Assembly: GCF_014202315.1 (NCBI RefSeq)
Contig: NZ_JACHGN010000037.1
Location: 1-64,000, forward strand
From: Thermocatellispora tengchongensis
GTDB lineage: Bacteria > Actinomycetota > Actinomycetes > Streptosporangiales > Streptosporangiaceae
Reading direction: 5' to 3'
DNA: 64,000 nt
This document shows, in pieces, positions 27,281-35,597 of this stretch. Position 1 is the stretch's first letter. The number at the start of each line of letters is the position of its first letter. Under the pieces are notes generated by a model. It saw only the letters and a list, made by a program, of their open reading frames with translations. It did no database searches and was not told where the DNA came from. The position numbers and the translations under genes are program-made.

Positions 27281-30200
27281 TCCCGGGGCCGGGCACCGAA
27301 TCGTGGATCGCCGCCGTCCACCGCACCGAGCACGACCACGAACCGCTCGGCGCCGCCGTGGTGATCGACAGCCGGCGTGCGCTGACCGCCGCGCACGTCG
27401 TCGCGCGCCATGGCGTGGACGCGACGCCGGTGTGGCTGGCGTTCCCGAAGGCCGAGTCCGGCCGTCCGGTGCGGCGGCGTGCCTCGATCACGCTGCCCGG
27501 CGGGCCGCAGACGACGGATCTGGCGCTCCTCTCCATGGACGAGGACGCGCCGGCGGGGGTGCGCCCGGCGCCGCTGCGCCTTCCCCGGCCCGCCGACCTG
27601 GTCGGCCGATCGTGGTGGGCGTTCGGCTTCCCCGGCGGTGATCCGCTCGGCGACGTCACCAGCGGCAAGGTGGACGCCTCGCTCGGCTACGGCTGGATCA
27701 GGCTGGCGACGAGCGCGCCGTACCCGCTCGCCCAGGGCTACAGCGGCGCCGGGCTGTGGTCGCCCGACTACGAGGCCGTGGTGGGGGTCGTCGGCCAGGC
27801 GCATTCCGACGGCGGCGGCCGGGCGATCAGCCTGCACCAGGCCGACCTGTGCTTCCCGGAGGAGAAGCTGCGTTCCCTGGTCGAGAACTGGTCGGCCGAG
27901 CAGGCGGGCCGGCTGGCGCTGGCGTCCTGGGGATGGAGCCTGGACACCGACCCCGAGGGCGTACGCCACTGGCGGCCCAGGGCGCGCGGGGTCACGGTGG
28001 ACTCCGAGCGCGGCTATCGGTTCCGCGGCCGGACCGCCGCGTTGACCACCATCGTGAACTGGCTCGGACGCGCCCGGCCCGACCGGCGCGCCCTCGTGGT
28101 GACCGGCTCGCCGGGCGTGGGCAAGTCGGCGGTGCTCGGCCGGATCGTGACCACGGCCGACGCCGGGATCCGCGACGAGCTTCCCGAGGACGACGAGGCG
28201 GTGCGCGCCCCCGTCGGATCGGTGGCGTGCGCGGTGCACGCCAAGGGCAAGACGGCCCTGGACGTGGCCCGCGAGATCGCCCGCGCGGCGTCCGCCGCAC
28301 TGCCGGAGGACGTCGATGACCTGGAACGGGCGCTCCAGGCCGTGCTGCCCGAGCGGAGCCGGCGGTTCAACGTGGTCATCGACGCGCTCGACGAGGTCAC
28401 CTCGCCGACCGAGGCCAGAACGATCATCACCCATGTGGTGCTGCCCATCGTCGAGACGTGCGCGGAGCTGGGCGCCCAGGTCGTGATCGCGACGCGGCGC
28501 AGGGACGACGGCGGGGACCTGCTGGGCGTGTTCAGCGGCGCGGCGTCCATCGTCGATCTGGACGAGCCGGCCTACTTCGCCCGCGAGGACCTGGTGGAGT
28601 ACGCCATGGCCACGCTCCGGCTGGTCGGCGACGAGCGCCCGGACAATCCGTATCAGCCCGAGCAGGTCGCCCGGCCGGTCGCGGAGGCCATCGCGGCGCG
28701 GTCGGAACGCAACTTCCTCATCGCCGGCCTGGTGGCGCGTACGCACGGCATGCACGACCAGCGGCCCGTCGAGGCGGCCTCGCTCTCGTTCACCGCGACG
28801 GTCGAGGAGGCGCTGCGCAACTACGTCAGCCGCCTGCCCAACGTGGACGCGCTCCCCGCCTCCTCCGTGCTCACCGCCCTGGCGTTCGCCGAGTCGCCGG
28901 GTTTCGACCTGGACCTGTGGCGCCTGGCGATCCTCGCGCTCGACGGCGCCTCGACGACCACCGGTCAGCTCGCGCGCTTCGCGCGGTCGTCGGCCGCCAA
29001 CTTCCTGGTGGAATCGACCTTCGGCGAGCACGGCGGCGTCTACCGGCTGTTCCACCAGGCGCTGAACGACGCCCTGCGCGCCGCGCGGTCCCCGGTGCGG
29101 CCCCGCGCCCAGGACGAGGGGGCGCTCGCGCGGGCGTTCCTGAGCCACGCCCACAAGATCACCTGGGAGCACGCGCCGCCGTACCTGCTGCGCTCGCTGG
29201 CCGGCCACGCGGCGCGCGGCGGCGTGCTGGAGGAACTGCTGACCGACGCGGAGTATCTGCTCCACGCCGACCTGCATCACCTCGCGTCGTACGCGATCCG
29301 GGCCTCCTCGCCCTACGTGCGCGCACGGGGGCGGCTGATCCAGCTCACGCCCAGCGCGCAGGAGGCGCCGCCGCACGTGCGGGCCGCCCTGTTCAGCGTC
29401 ACCTCGGCCGTCGCCCGCCTGGACGTCGAGATCCCCGATCCGGGACGCCCGGCCCCGTACCGGGCCGCGTGGGCGACGGTCATGCCACGCGCCGACGAGG
29501 CCGTGCTGGAGGGGCACACGGGCACGGTCAACGACGTGTGCGCCTTCACCCTCGGCGGCCGTACGTTGCTGGCCAGCGCGGGCGCGGATCGTGCCGTGCG
29601 GATCTGGAACCCGGCCGACGGCCAGGCGGAGCGGGTCATGACCGGCCACACGGCGGGAGTGACGAAGGTGCGCGCCTTCGCCCTGGACGGCCGCCTCCTG
29701 CTGGCCACCGCGAGCGAGGACGGGACGATCCGGATCTGGGACCCCGCGACGGGTCTCGCGGAACGCACCCTGGCCGGGCACACCGGGCCGGTGACCGACG
29801 TGTGCGCCTTCACCGTCGAAGGCCGCACGCTGCTGGCCTCCACCGGCGGCGACGGAAGCGTACGCGTGTGGGACCCCGCCCTCGGCCGCGTCGAGCGCCA
29901 CTTGTCCGGCCACAGAGGGGGCGCCACCGCCGTGTGCGTCCTGGCCAAGGACCTGCGCACGGTGGTGGCCACGACCGGCGAGGACGGCGCCGTCCGGATC
30001 TGGGACCCGGGCAGACGCCGCCGGCCGACGGTGTTGATGCGCGATGCCGGCCGGTCCACCTCGATGTGCGCGGTCACCCTGAACGGGCAGGTCACCCTCG
30101 CCATCGCCGGCCTGAACGGCCTCAGGATCGACTTCCCCAACAGGCCGGACCTCCGGTGGGTGCAACCGGGCGCCTTCACGCACGTCACCGCCTTCACCGG

Positions 30201-31383
30201 CGCGGGCGGGCCGCGGCTGGCCACGACCGGGCCCGACCAGACCCTGCGGATCTGGGACACCCGCACCCGGAAGATCGAGCGCACGCTCGTCGGCCACACC
30301 GGCACCGTCACCGCTTCGTGCGCCTTCACCCTGGGCGAGCGGCGGCTCCTGGCCACCGCCAGCGCCGATCACACGGTACGGATCTGGGACCCGGCGGTCG
30401 ATGGGTTCGAGCAGGGGGAGGGGAGCGGCCACGGCCGGGTGACCGGCCTGGGCGCGATCGTCGTGGGCGGGCGCGAGCGCGTGGTCTCGGTGGTCGATGA
30501 CTCCGTCATCAGCGTCCGCGACGCCGTCACAGGCGAGGAGCGGCAGACGATAGGCATCATCCGGGGCTCGGCGAACGCCGTGTGCGCGGTCGGCCTGTGG
30601 TCGGAGCCGGTGATCGCGACCGCGGGAGACGACGGGTTCATCCGCCTGTGGGACCCGTCGTCGGGAGGTCGCCGCACCACCCTGATCAGCCGAGCGGGGC
30701 GCGTGACCGCCATGTGCGCGGTCACCCTCGGCGATGCCGCGCTCATAGCCGCCGTCGGCGACGACGGGGTGATCCGGCTGTGGGACCCGGTGACAGGGCG
30801 GGTCAAGGACTCGCTCAGGGGCGGGAGCAATCCGATCCTCGCCGCCGTCATGCGGTTCACCTCCGGTAGGCGTCCTACGGGCGCCTTCCTGACGGGTACG
30901 CGTGCCATGTGCGCGGTGCGGCATGACGGCCGCACGTGGCTCGCGGCCACCGGCGACGAGCACACCGTGCTGCTGTGGAGCCCGAAGACGAGGGAACTGC
31001 GGCGGATCGCGGCCGACGGCGCGCGGAAGGCGACCGGTCTGGACGCGTTCACGCTGAACGGGAACGCCCAACTCGCGATCGTCGGCCCGACCCCGGTCGT
31101 CTCCCTCGTGGACCTGGCCGCCGGCCGCATCAGGGGGACGTTGACCGGCCACACCGGCCGGGTGGAGGGCGTCTGCTCCTTCGTCCACGCCGGCCGTGCC
31201 CTTCTGGCCACGGCGAGCATCGACCGGACCGTACGCGTCTGGGACGCCGCCAGCGGCGCCTGCGAGATGACCATCCCCGTCCACGACCCGGCGACCAGGT
31301 GCGCGTGGATCGGCGACAGGCTCGTGATCGGCCTGGAGACCGGCATCCTGGCGGTACGCCTGAACGTGCAGCCCGCCACCTGA
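27277..31383 (+). CDS. Trypsin-like protease - STAND NTPase - WD40 protein
   Basis: A 1368-residue multidomain protein starting at ATG 27277, overlapping the TRYPCO1-like stop. Residues 1-200 are a trypsin-fold protease with a complete triad: His40 (LTAAHVV), Asp81 (TTDLALL), Ser156 (GYSGAGL). There is no signal peptide, so it works inside the cell. Residues about 245-480 are a STAND/NACHT-like NTPase: Walker A GSPGVGKS (277-284), Walker B VVIDALDE (366-373), ATRRRD sensor. A helical region follows to about 740. Residues 745-1368 hold about 14 WD40 blades (for example VLEGHTGTVNDVCAF ... VRIWNPADG), enough for two propellers. STAND proteins with a protease effector and a repeat sensor are thought to detect invaders or damage and trigger self-directed proteolysis. 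Confidence 0.92.
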   Translation: MIPGPGTESWIAAVHRTEHDHEPLGAAVVIDSRRALTAAHVVARHGVDATPVWLAFPKAESGRPVRRRASITLPGGPQTTDLALLSMDEDAPAGVRPAPLRLPRPADLVGRSWWAFGFPGGDPLGDVTSGKVDASLGYGWIRLATSAPYPLAQGYSGAGLWSPDYEAVVGVVGQAHSDGGGRAISLHQADLCFPEEKLRSLVENWSAEQAGRLALASWGWSLDTDPEGVRHWRPRARGVTVDSERGYRFRGRTAALTTIVNWLGRARPDRRALVVTGSPGVGKSAVLGRIVTTADAGIRDELPEDDEAVRAPVGSVACAVHAKGKTALDVAREIARAASAALPEDVDDLERALQAVLPERSRRFNVVIDALDEVTSPTEARTIITHVVLPIVETCAELGAQVVIATRRRDDGGDLLGVFSGAASIVDLDEPAYFAREDLVEYAMATLRLVGDERPDNPYQPEQVARPVAEAIAARSERNFLIAGLVARTHGMHDQRPVEAASLSFTATVEEALRNYVSRLPNVDALPASSVLTALAFAESPGFDLDLWRLAILALDGASTTTGQLARFARSSAANFLVESTFGEHGGVYRLFHQALNDALRAARSPVRPRAQDEGALARAFLSHAHKITWEHAPPYLLRSLAGHAARGGVLEELLTDAEYLLHADLHHLASYAIRASSPYVRARGRLIQLTPSAQEAPPHVRAALFSVTSAVARLDVEIPDPGRPAPYRAAWATVMPRADEAVLEGHTGTVNDVCAFTLGGRTLLASAGADRAVRIWNPADGQAERVMTGHTAGVTKVRAFALDGRLLLATASEDGTIRIWDPATGLAERTLAGHTGPVTDVCAFTVEGRTLLASTGGDGSVRVWDPALGRVERHLSGHRGGATAVCVLAKDLRTVVATTGEDGAVRIWDPGRRRRPTVLMRDAGRSTSMCAVTLNGQVTLAIAGLNGLRIDFPNRPDLRWVQPGAFTHVTAFTGAGGPRLATTGPDQTLRIWDTRTRKIERTLVGHTGTVTASCAFTLGERRLLATASADHTVRIWDPAVDGFEQGEGSGHGRVTGLGAIVVGGRERVVSVVDDSVISVRDAVTGEERQTIGIIRGSANAVCAVGLWSEPVIATAGDDGFIRLWDPSSGGRRTTLISRAGRVTAMCAVTLGDAALIAAVGDDGVIRLWDPVTGRVKDSLRGGSNPILAAVMRFTSGRRPTGAFLTGTRAMCAVRHDGRTWLAATGDEHTVLLWSPKTRELRRIAADGARKATGLDAFTLNGNAQLAIVGPTPVVSLVDLAAGRIRGTLTGHTGRVEGVCSFVHAGRALLATASIDRTVRVWDAASGACEMTIPVHDPATRCAWIGDRLVIGLETGILAVRLNVQPAT

Positions 31384-31529
31384 GCTCGCCCGGCGCCCCC
31401 GCCCCCCGCCCTTCCGGCCTGACCGTGTGCGCGGGGCCTTCGACGTGCTGACGAAGGTGGCGGATCTTCCGGTGCCGGGCGGGGCGACGTGGGGGTCCGG
31501 GGGCGGGGGAGTGGCGCAATCCGACCGTT

Positions 31530-31557
31530 ATCCTATTTTCCCTACCAGATAGATAGG
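31530..31557 (+). promoter_or_regulatory. AT-rich promoter region with CCTAT/ATAGG dyad
   Basis: A short AT-rich island in otherwise GC-rich sequence, 30 bases before the GntR gene. CCTAT (31532-31536) and ATAGG (31553-31557) are inverted, and GATAGATAGG repeats a GATAG unit. It is the likely operon promoter and regulator-binding site. The remaining part of 31384-31587 has no recognised feature. Confidence 0.45.
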
Positions 31558-31587
31558 CTTACATCGGCCGAGGTCAGGGAGGTGGAC

Positions 31588-32340
31588 ATGGCGGATGTGG
31601 CGGAGGACAGGCGGCCCCGGGCGGCTCGGGCCCGGCAGGTGGCGGATGTCCTGCGGGGGGAGATCGTGCGCGGGCGGTTCCGGGGCGGGCGGTTGCCGCA
31701 CGAGGCGGCGCTGGCGCGCGAGTACGGCGCCTCCCGCAACACCGTACGCGAGGCGCTGGGGCTGTTGCGCGACGAAGGGCTCGTGGAGCGGTGCCCGGGG
31801 GTCGGGACCACGGCCGGGGCGGGGAAGTACCCGCACGGGCTGCACCGGCTGCTCGGGCTGGCCGAGACGCTGCACGAGCACGGCGAGGTCACCAACGAGG
31901 TGCGCGCGATGAGCCTGGTCGAGCCGCCCGCCGCCGTCCGGGACCGTCTGGGGCTCGGGACGGGGGAGCGGGTGGTGTACCTGGAGCGGCTGCGGCGGCT
32001 CAACGGGCTGCCGCTCTCCCTGGACCTCACCTACCTCGCGCGCGAGGCCGGTGAGCCGCTGTTCGATGAGGACCTGGAGCGCAACGACATCTTCGTGCTG
32101 CTGGAACGGGTCACCGGCCGGCCGCTGGGCGTCGCGGAGGTGACGCTGGAGGCGGTCAACGCCGACCCGCACACCGCCGCCGTGCTGGACGTGCCGCGCG
32201 GCGCCGCGCTGCTCATGGTCGAGCGGCTCACCCACCTGTCCGACGGGCGCCCGGTGGACCTGGAGTTCATCCGGTTCCGCGGCGACCGGCTCACCATGCG
32301 CGGCCACCTGCGCCGCCACCAAGACGGCCGAGAGGAGTAG
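31588..32340 (+). CDS. GntR family regulator (HutC type, UTRA domain)
   Basis: A 250-residue one-component regulator from ATG 31588 (GGGAGG upstream). Residues 10-75 are the GntR winged helix: ARQVADVLRGEIVRGRFRGGRLPHEAALAREYGASRNTVREALGLLRDEGLVER. The rest is a UTRA ligand-binding domain (RVVYLERLRRLNGLPLSLDLTYLAREAGEPLFDEDLE ... VDLEFIRFRGDRLTMRG). It is the first gene of a tight six-gene operon (ferredoxin, binding lipoprotein, permease, ATPase, flavoprotein), so it very likely senses the imported substrate or a product. Only 7 bp separate its stop from the ferredoxin start. Confidence 0.92.
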   Translation: MADVAEDRRPRAARARQVADVLRGEIVRGRFRGGRLPHEAALAREYGASRNTVREALGLLRDEGLVERCPGVGTTAGAGKYPHGLHRLLGLAETLHEHGEVTNEVRAMSLVEPPAAVRDRLGLGTGERVVYLERLRRLNGLPLSLDLTYLAREAGEPLFDEDLERNDIFVLLERVTGRPLGVAEVTLEAVNADPHTAAVLDVPRGAALLMVERLTHLSDGRPVDLEFIRFRGDRLTMRGHLRRHQDGREE

Positions 32341-32347
32341 CACCGAG

Positions 32348-32575
32348 ATGGCCCTGGTCAACCAGCGGGTCGAGGTCCCGGTGACCATCGACGAGGCGCT
32401 GTGCATCGACGGGTGCACGTTGTGCGTCGAGGCGTGCCCGCTCGACTCGCTGGCGATCAGCGAGGAGACCGGCAAGGCGTACATGCACGTGGACGAGTGC
32501 TGGTACTGCGGCCCGTGCGCCGCCCGCTGTCCCGTGGACGCGGTCACGATCAACATCCCCTACCTGCTGCGATGA
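32348..32575 (+). CDS. AprB-like 2x[4Fe-4S] ferredoxin
   Basis: A 75-residue ferredoxin with eight cysteines: Cys19-x3-Cys23-x2-Cys26-x3-Cys30-Pro and Cys51-x2-Cys54-x2-Cys57-x3-Cys61-Pro. The unusual CxxxC spacing of the first cluster and the CWYCGPCAARCP second cluster resemble the N-terminal part of the beta subunit of adenylylsulfate reductase (AprB) more than a clostridial ferredoxin. The AprB C-terminal tail is absent. It is the probable electron carrier for the flavoprotein encoded at the end of the operon. GAGGAG lies 12 bases before ATG 32348. Its stop lies in the first copy of a 14-bp tandem duplication. Confidence 0.9.
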   Translation: MALVNQRVEVPVTIDEALCIDGCTLCVEACPLDSLAISEETGKAYMHVDECWYCGPCAARCPVDAVTINIPYLLR

Positions 32576-32598
32576 GGACCCCCAGATGAGGACCCCCA
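32571..32598. repeat. 14-bp perfect tandem duplication of ribosome site and start
   Basis: GATGAGGACCCCCA is present twice in succession (32571-32584 and 32585-32598). The first copy carries the ferredoxin stop and a GAGGA ribosome site; the second recreates the same site and adds an in-frame start. The binding-protein gene thus has two start codons, ATG 32586 and ATG 32598, each with its own GAGGA. Confidence 0.9.
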
Positions 32599-34007
32599 TG
32601 CGTACGCTGAGCGCCGCCGCCGCCCTGCTGACGGCGCTCACCGGATGCTCGCTGTCCGGCGCCGCCGAGAGCGGCGGCACGACCACCGTGGTCATCGGCT
32701 ACCAGTCCAAGACCATCAACACCGTGACCGCCGGCACGCTGCTGCGCTCGCTCGGCTACCTGGAGAAGCGGCTCGGCCCGAAGTACCGGGTGGAGTGGCA
32801 GGACCACGACACCGGCGCGCCGATCACCGCCAAGATGGTCGCCGGGAAGATCGACATCGGCTCGATGGGCGACTACCCGCTGCTGATCAACGCCGCGCGC
32901 ACCCAGGCGGCCGAGACGGCCAGGACCGAGCTGATCTCGATCACCGGCTACAACCTGCGCGGCGGCCTGAACATGGTCGTGGTGCCGCCCGCGTCGCCGG
33001 CCAAGACGCTGGCCGACCTCAAGGGCACGAAGATCTCGGCCAGCGCCGGTTCGGCCGGGCACGGCACGCTGGTGCAGGCGCTGGAGAAGGCCGGGCTCGA
33101 CCCCGCCACCGACGTCCAGATCGTCAACCACCAGCCGCCGGTTGGCGCCTCGCAGCTCGAATCCGGCGGCGTGCAGGGCTACGCCCAGTTCGTGGCCTGG
33201 CCGGGGCTGCTGGCCTTCCAGGGCAAGGGCCGGCTCCTGTACGACGGGTCGGCGCTCGGCGTGCCGACCTTCCACGGCGTGGTCGTGCGCCGCGCGTACG
33301 CGGCCGAGCACCCCGAGGTCGTGGACGCCTTCCTGCGCGCCCAGATCGACGCCACGAAGTACCTGCACGAGCACCCGCTGGAGGCCGCCGAGTCGGTGGC
33401 GAAGACGACCGGCCTGCCGGGCGAGGTGGTCTACCTCTACAACGGGCCCGGCGGCATCTCCACCTTCGACGTGACGCTGAAGCAGCCGCTGCGCGCGGCG
33501 CACGAGCACGACGTGCCGTACCTCAAGCGGATCGGCGACGGATTCTCCGGGGTGGACCTGGACAGGTTCGTCAACGACTCCTACCTGCGCAAGGCGTACG
33601 GCCCCGGCTACGACGCCGACGCGGCGAGCACGGTCAACCGGGCGGCCGTCACCGGCCGCGACCCGGTGTGCGGCGAGCAGGTGACCGACCCGCGCACCGC
33701 CTCGGAGCTGTGGGTCTCCGGCGCCACCACCCGGCCCGCCGCCACCCCGACCTGCCTGCTGCGGCAGGTCGCGGCAGAGAAGGGGCCGGTGCGGGCGGCG
33801 TACGTGCCCGACACCACGACCGGCACCCGCTGGTTCGCCGACAAGGCGGTGTGGCTGCACGACCCCGAGGGGGAGGCGAACGCCCGCTTCCTGCCCTTCA
33901 CCACCCAGGACGGCGCCGACGCCTACCGCGCCGAGCACCCGCGCACCGAGCCGGTCTCCTACCAGGAGGCGGTCAAGGCCGCCACGGCGGCGGGGGCGGC
34001 GCGATGA
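32586..34007 (+). CDS. ABC substrate-binding lipoprotein with NosL-like C-terminal domain
   Basis: A 473-residue (469 from ATG 32598) exported lipoprotein: MRTLSAAAALLTALTGCS has a lipobox with Leu-Thr-Gly-Cys. Residues 25-330 are an SsuA/NMT1-type binding protein (VVIGYQSKTINTVTAG; GKIDIGSMGDYPLLI; ADLKGTKISASAGSAGHGTLVQALEKAGLDP; PEVVDAFLRAQIDATKYLHEHP), the family for sulfonates, taurine and nitrate. About 330-473 is an extra domain: DPVCGEQV, AAYVPDTTTGTRWFADKAVWLHDP, ARFLPFTTQDGADAYRAEHPRTEPVSYQEAVKAA. The last part resembles NosL copper-chaperone proteins. A fusion of binding protein and NosL-like domain is unusual and suggests metal or cofactor handling with transport (inference). Confidence 0.88.
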   Translation: MRTPMRTLSAAAALLTALTGCSLSGAAESGGTTTVVIGYQSKTINTVTAGTLLRSLGYLEKRLGPKYRVEWQDHDTGAPITAKMVAGKIDIGSMGDYPLLINAARTQAAETARTELISITGYNLRGGLNMVVVPPASPAKTLADLKGTKISASAGSAGHGTLVQALEKAGLDPATDVQIVNHQPPVGASQLESGGVQGYAQFVAWPGLLAFQGKGRLLYDGSALGVPTFHGVVVRRAYAAEHPEVVDAFLRAQIDATKYLHEHPLEAAESVAKTTGLPGEVVYLYNGPGGISTFDVTLKQPLRAAHEHDVPYLKRIGDGFSGVDLDRFVNDSYLRKAYGPGYDADAASTVNRAAVTGRDPVCGEQVTDPRTASELWVSGATTRPAATPTCLLRQVAAEKGPVRAAYVPDTTTGTRWFADKAVWLHDPEGEANARFLPFTTQDGADAYRAEHPRTEPVSYQEAVKAATAAGAAR

Positions 34008-34060
34008 GCGGCCAGCGAGCGGGCGGGCGCGCGGCGCGCGGAAAGGCGGGGCCGGCATGA
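34004..34060 (+). CDS. 18-codon mini-cistron coupling binding protein to permease
   Basis: ATG 34004 overlaps the binding-protein stop (ATGA), and this 18-residue frame ([18 protein letters not shown]) ends in a TGA that overlaps the permease ATG (34057, again ATGA). It bridges a gap of 49 bp with continuous reading by reinitiating ribosomes. The peptide itself need not function. It may also be chance in GC-rich DNA, but two overlaps of this kind are hard to get by accident. Confidence 0.4.
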   Translation: MSGQRAGGRAARGKAGPA

Positions 34061-34914
34061 GCGGCCTCGCGCAGAAGAGCCGGGTCACGCTCGCGCCGCC
34101 GCCGCCCGCCGCGACCGGCGCCGGGCGCCCGGGACGGCGGCACCGCGGCCGGGTCGTCCGGCTGCTCTCGCTGCTCGCCGCGGCCGGGCTGTGGCAGCTC
34201 CTCACCGTGACCGACGCCCGGATCTGGCTCAGGTTCGACCGGCTGCCCTCGCTGGACGAGATCGGCGCGGAGCTGGCGCGGCAGCTCGGCACCCAGGTCT
34301 ACTACCTCGACCTGGCGCAGAGCCTGATCCGCATCCTCACCGGGTTCGGCCTGGCCGCCGTGGCCGGGGTCGCGACCGGGGTGCTGATCGGCCGCTCGCG
34401 CACCGCGCGCGACGTGCTCACGCCGCTGCTGGAGGCGGTGCGGCCGATCCCGGCCATCGCGCTGGTGCCGATCGCGATCCTGCTGTTCCCCTCCGACGAG
34501 CAGGGCATCGTGTTCATCACCTTCGCCGCCGCGTTCTTCCCGATCATGGTCAGCACCCGGCACGCCGTGCGCGCGCTGCCCACGCTGTGGGAGGAGGCCG
34601 TGCTCACCCTCGGCGGCACCCGCCTGCACGTGCTGGTGAACGTGGTGCTGCCGGGCGCGCTGCCCGGGGTGTTCGGCGGGCTGTCCATCGGCATGGGCGT
34701 GTCCTGGATCTGCGTCATCTCCGCCGAGATGATCTCCGGCGACCTCGGGGTGGGCTACCGCACCTGGCAGGCGTACACGCTGGTGGACTACCCGGCGACG
34801 GTCGTCGGCATGGTCACGATCGGCGTGCTCGGCTGGCTCACCTCGGCGCTGATCGAGCTGGCCGGGCGGCGGGCCACCCGGTGGCTGCCGCGGGCGGAAG
34901 GGAGCGGCGCATGA
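34057..34914 (+). CDS. ABC transporter permease (SsuC/TauC type)
   Basis: A 285-residue inner-membrane permease of the nitrate/sulfonate/taurine importer family. Six membrane segments are visible, beginning [17 protein letters not shown], and the family EAA loop is [31 protein letters not shown], which docks on the ATPase. Cytoplasmic basic residues precede helix 1. The start is ATG 34057; the stop overlaps the ATPase start (ATGA). The permease moves substrate delivered by the upstream lipoprotein. Substrate identity is not determinable from sequence; the operon's AprAB-like enzyme favours a sulfur or nitrogen oxyanion, or a sulfonate. Confidence 0.93.
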   Translation: MSGLAQKSRVTLAPPPPAATGAGRPGRRHRGRVVRLLSLLAAAGLWQLLTVTDARIWLRFDRLPSLDEIGAELARQLGTQVYYLDLAQSLIRILTGFGLAAVAGVATGVLIGRSRTARDVLTPLLEAVRPIPAIALVPIAILLFPSDEQGIVFITFAAAFFPIMVSTRHAVRALPTLWEEAVLTLGGTRLHVLVNVVLPGALPGVFGGLSIGMGVSWICVISAEMISGDLGVGYRTWQAYTLVDYPATVVGMVTIGVLGWLTSALIELAGRRATRWLPRAEGSGA

Positions 34915-35597
34915 GCGCGGCCGGGCTGGCGCTCAGGCTCGACGGCGCGGGCCTGGGGTACGGCGGCGGCGCCGTGCTCAGCGGGGTGGACCTGGAGGTG
35001 ACGCCGGGCGAGATCCTGGTCGTGGTGGGCGCGTCCGGATCGGGCAAGTCCACGCTGCTGCGGGCCCTGGCCGGGCTGCTGCGGCCGCACGCCGGGCGCG
35101 TCCTGGCCGACGGCGCCGAGGTGACCGGGCCGTCCCCCGACCGGGCCATGATCTTCCAGGAGGACGGGCTGCTGCCGTGGCGCTCGGTGCGCCGCAACGT
35201 CGAACTGCCCCTGGGCATCCGCAAGGTGGCCAGGGCCGAGCGCAGGCGGGCCGCCGAGGAGTGGATCGGCCGCGTCGGCCTGGCGGGGTACGAGGACCGG
35301 CTGCCCCGCGAGCTGTCCGGCGGCATGCGGCAGCGGGTGCAGCTCGCCCGCGCCCTGGCCGGCGCGCCGCGCGCGGTCCTGATGGACGAGCCGTTCGGCG
35401 CGCTGGACGCGCAGACCCGCGCCGAGATGCAGCGGCTGCTGCTCGACGTGCTGCGCGACACCGCCGCCACCGTCGTGTTCGTCACCCATGACGTGGACGA
35501 GGCCCTGCTGCTCGGGCACCGGATCGTGGTGCTCGGCCGCGACGGCGTACGCACGCTCGCCGGGGCCACCCGCGAGCAGATCGTGAAGGAGCTGTAG
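34911..35597 (+). CDS. ABC transporter ATP-binding protein (SsuB/TauB type)
   Basis: A 228-residue ATPase from ATG 34911. Walker A is GASGSGKST, the Q-loop is [14 protein letters not shown] (the LLPW signature of the nitrate/sulfonate/taurine branch), the ABC signature is [15 protein letters not shown], Walker B is [11 protein letters not shown], and the H-loop is VTHDVDEA. It energises import with the upstream permease and lipoprotein. Its TAG is directly followed by the flavoprotein ATG with no gap. All ATPase motifs are intact. An alternative long upstream extension in the same frame was rejected, since it is the antiparallel-frame shadow of the permease gene. Confidence 0.95.
   Translation: MSAAGLALRLDGAGLGYGGGAVLSGVDLEVTPGEILVVVGASGSGKSTLLRALAGLLRPHAGRVLADGAEVTGPSPDRAMIFQEDGLLPWRSVRRNVELPLGIRKVARAERRRAAEEWIGRVGLAGYEDRLPRELSGGMRQRVQLARALAGAPRAVLMDEPFGALDAQTRAEMQRLLLDVLRDTAATVVFVTHDVDEALLLGHRIVVLGRDGVRTLAGATREQIVKEL

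Noticed and set aside
27028-31284. Minus-strand frame of over 1400 codons opposite the trypsin-STAND-WD40 gene
   Set aside because: Antisense shadow of repeat-rich coding DNA; the repeats in its translation mirror the WD40 blades.
34191-34910. Upstream extension of the SsuB-type ATPase frame
   Set aside because: Shadow of the permease gene; the ATPase fold begins at ATG 34911.
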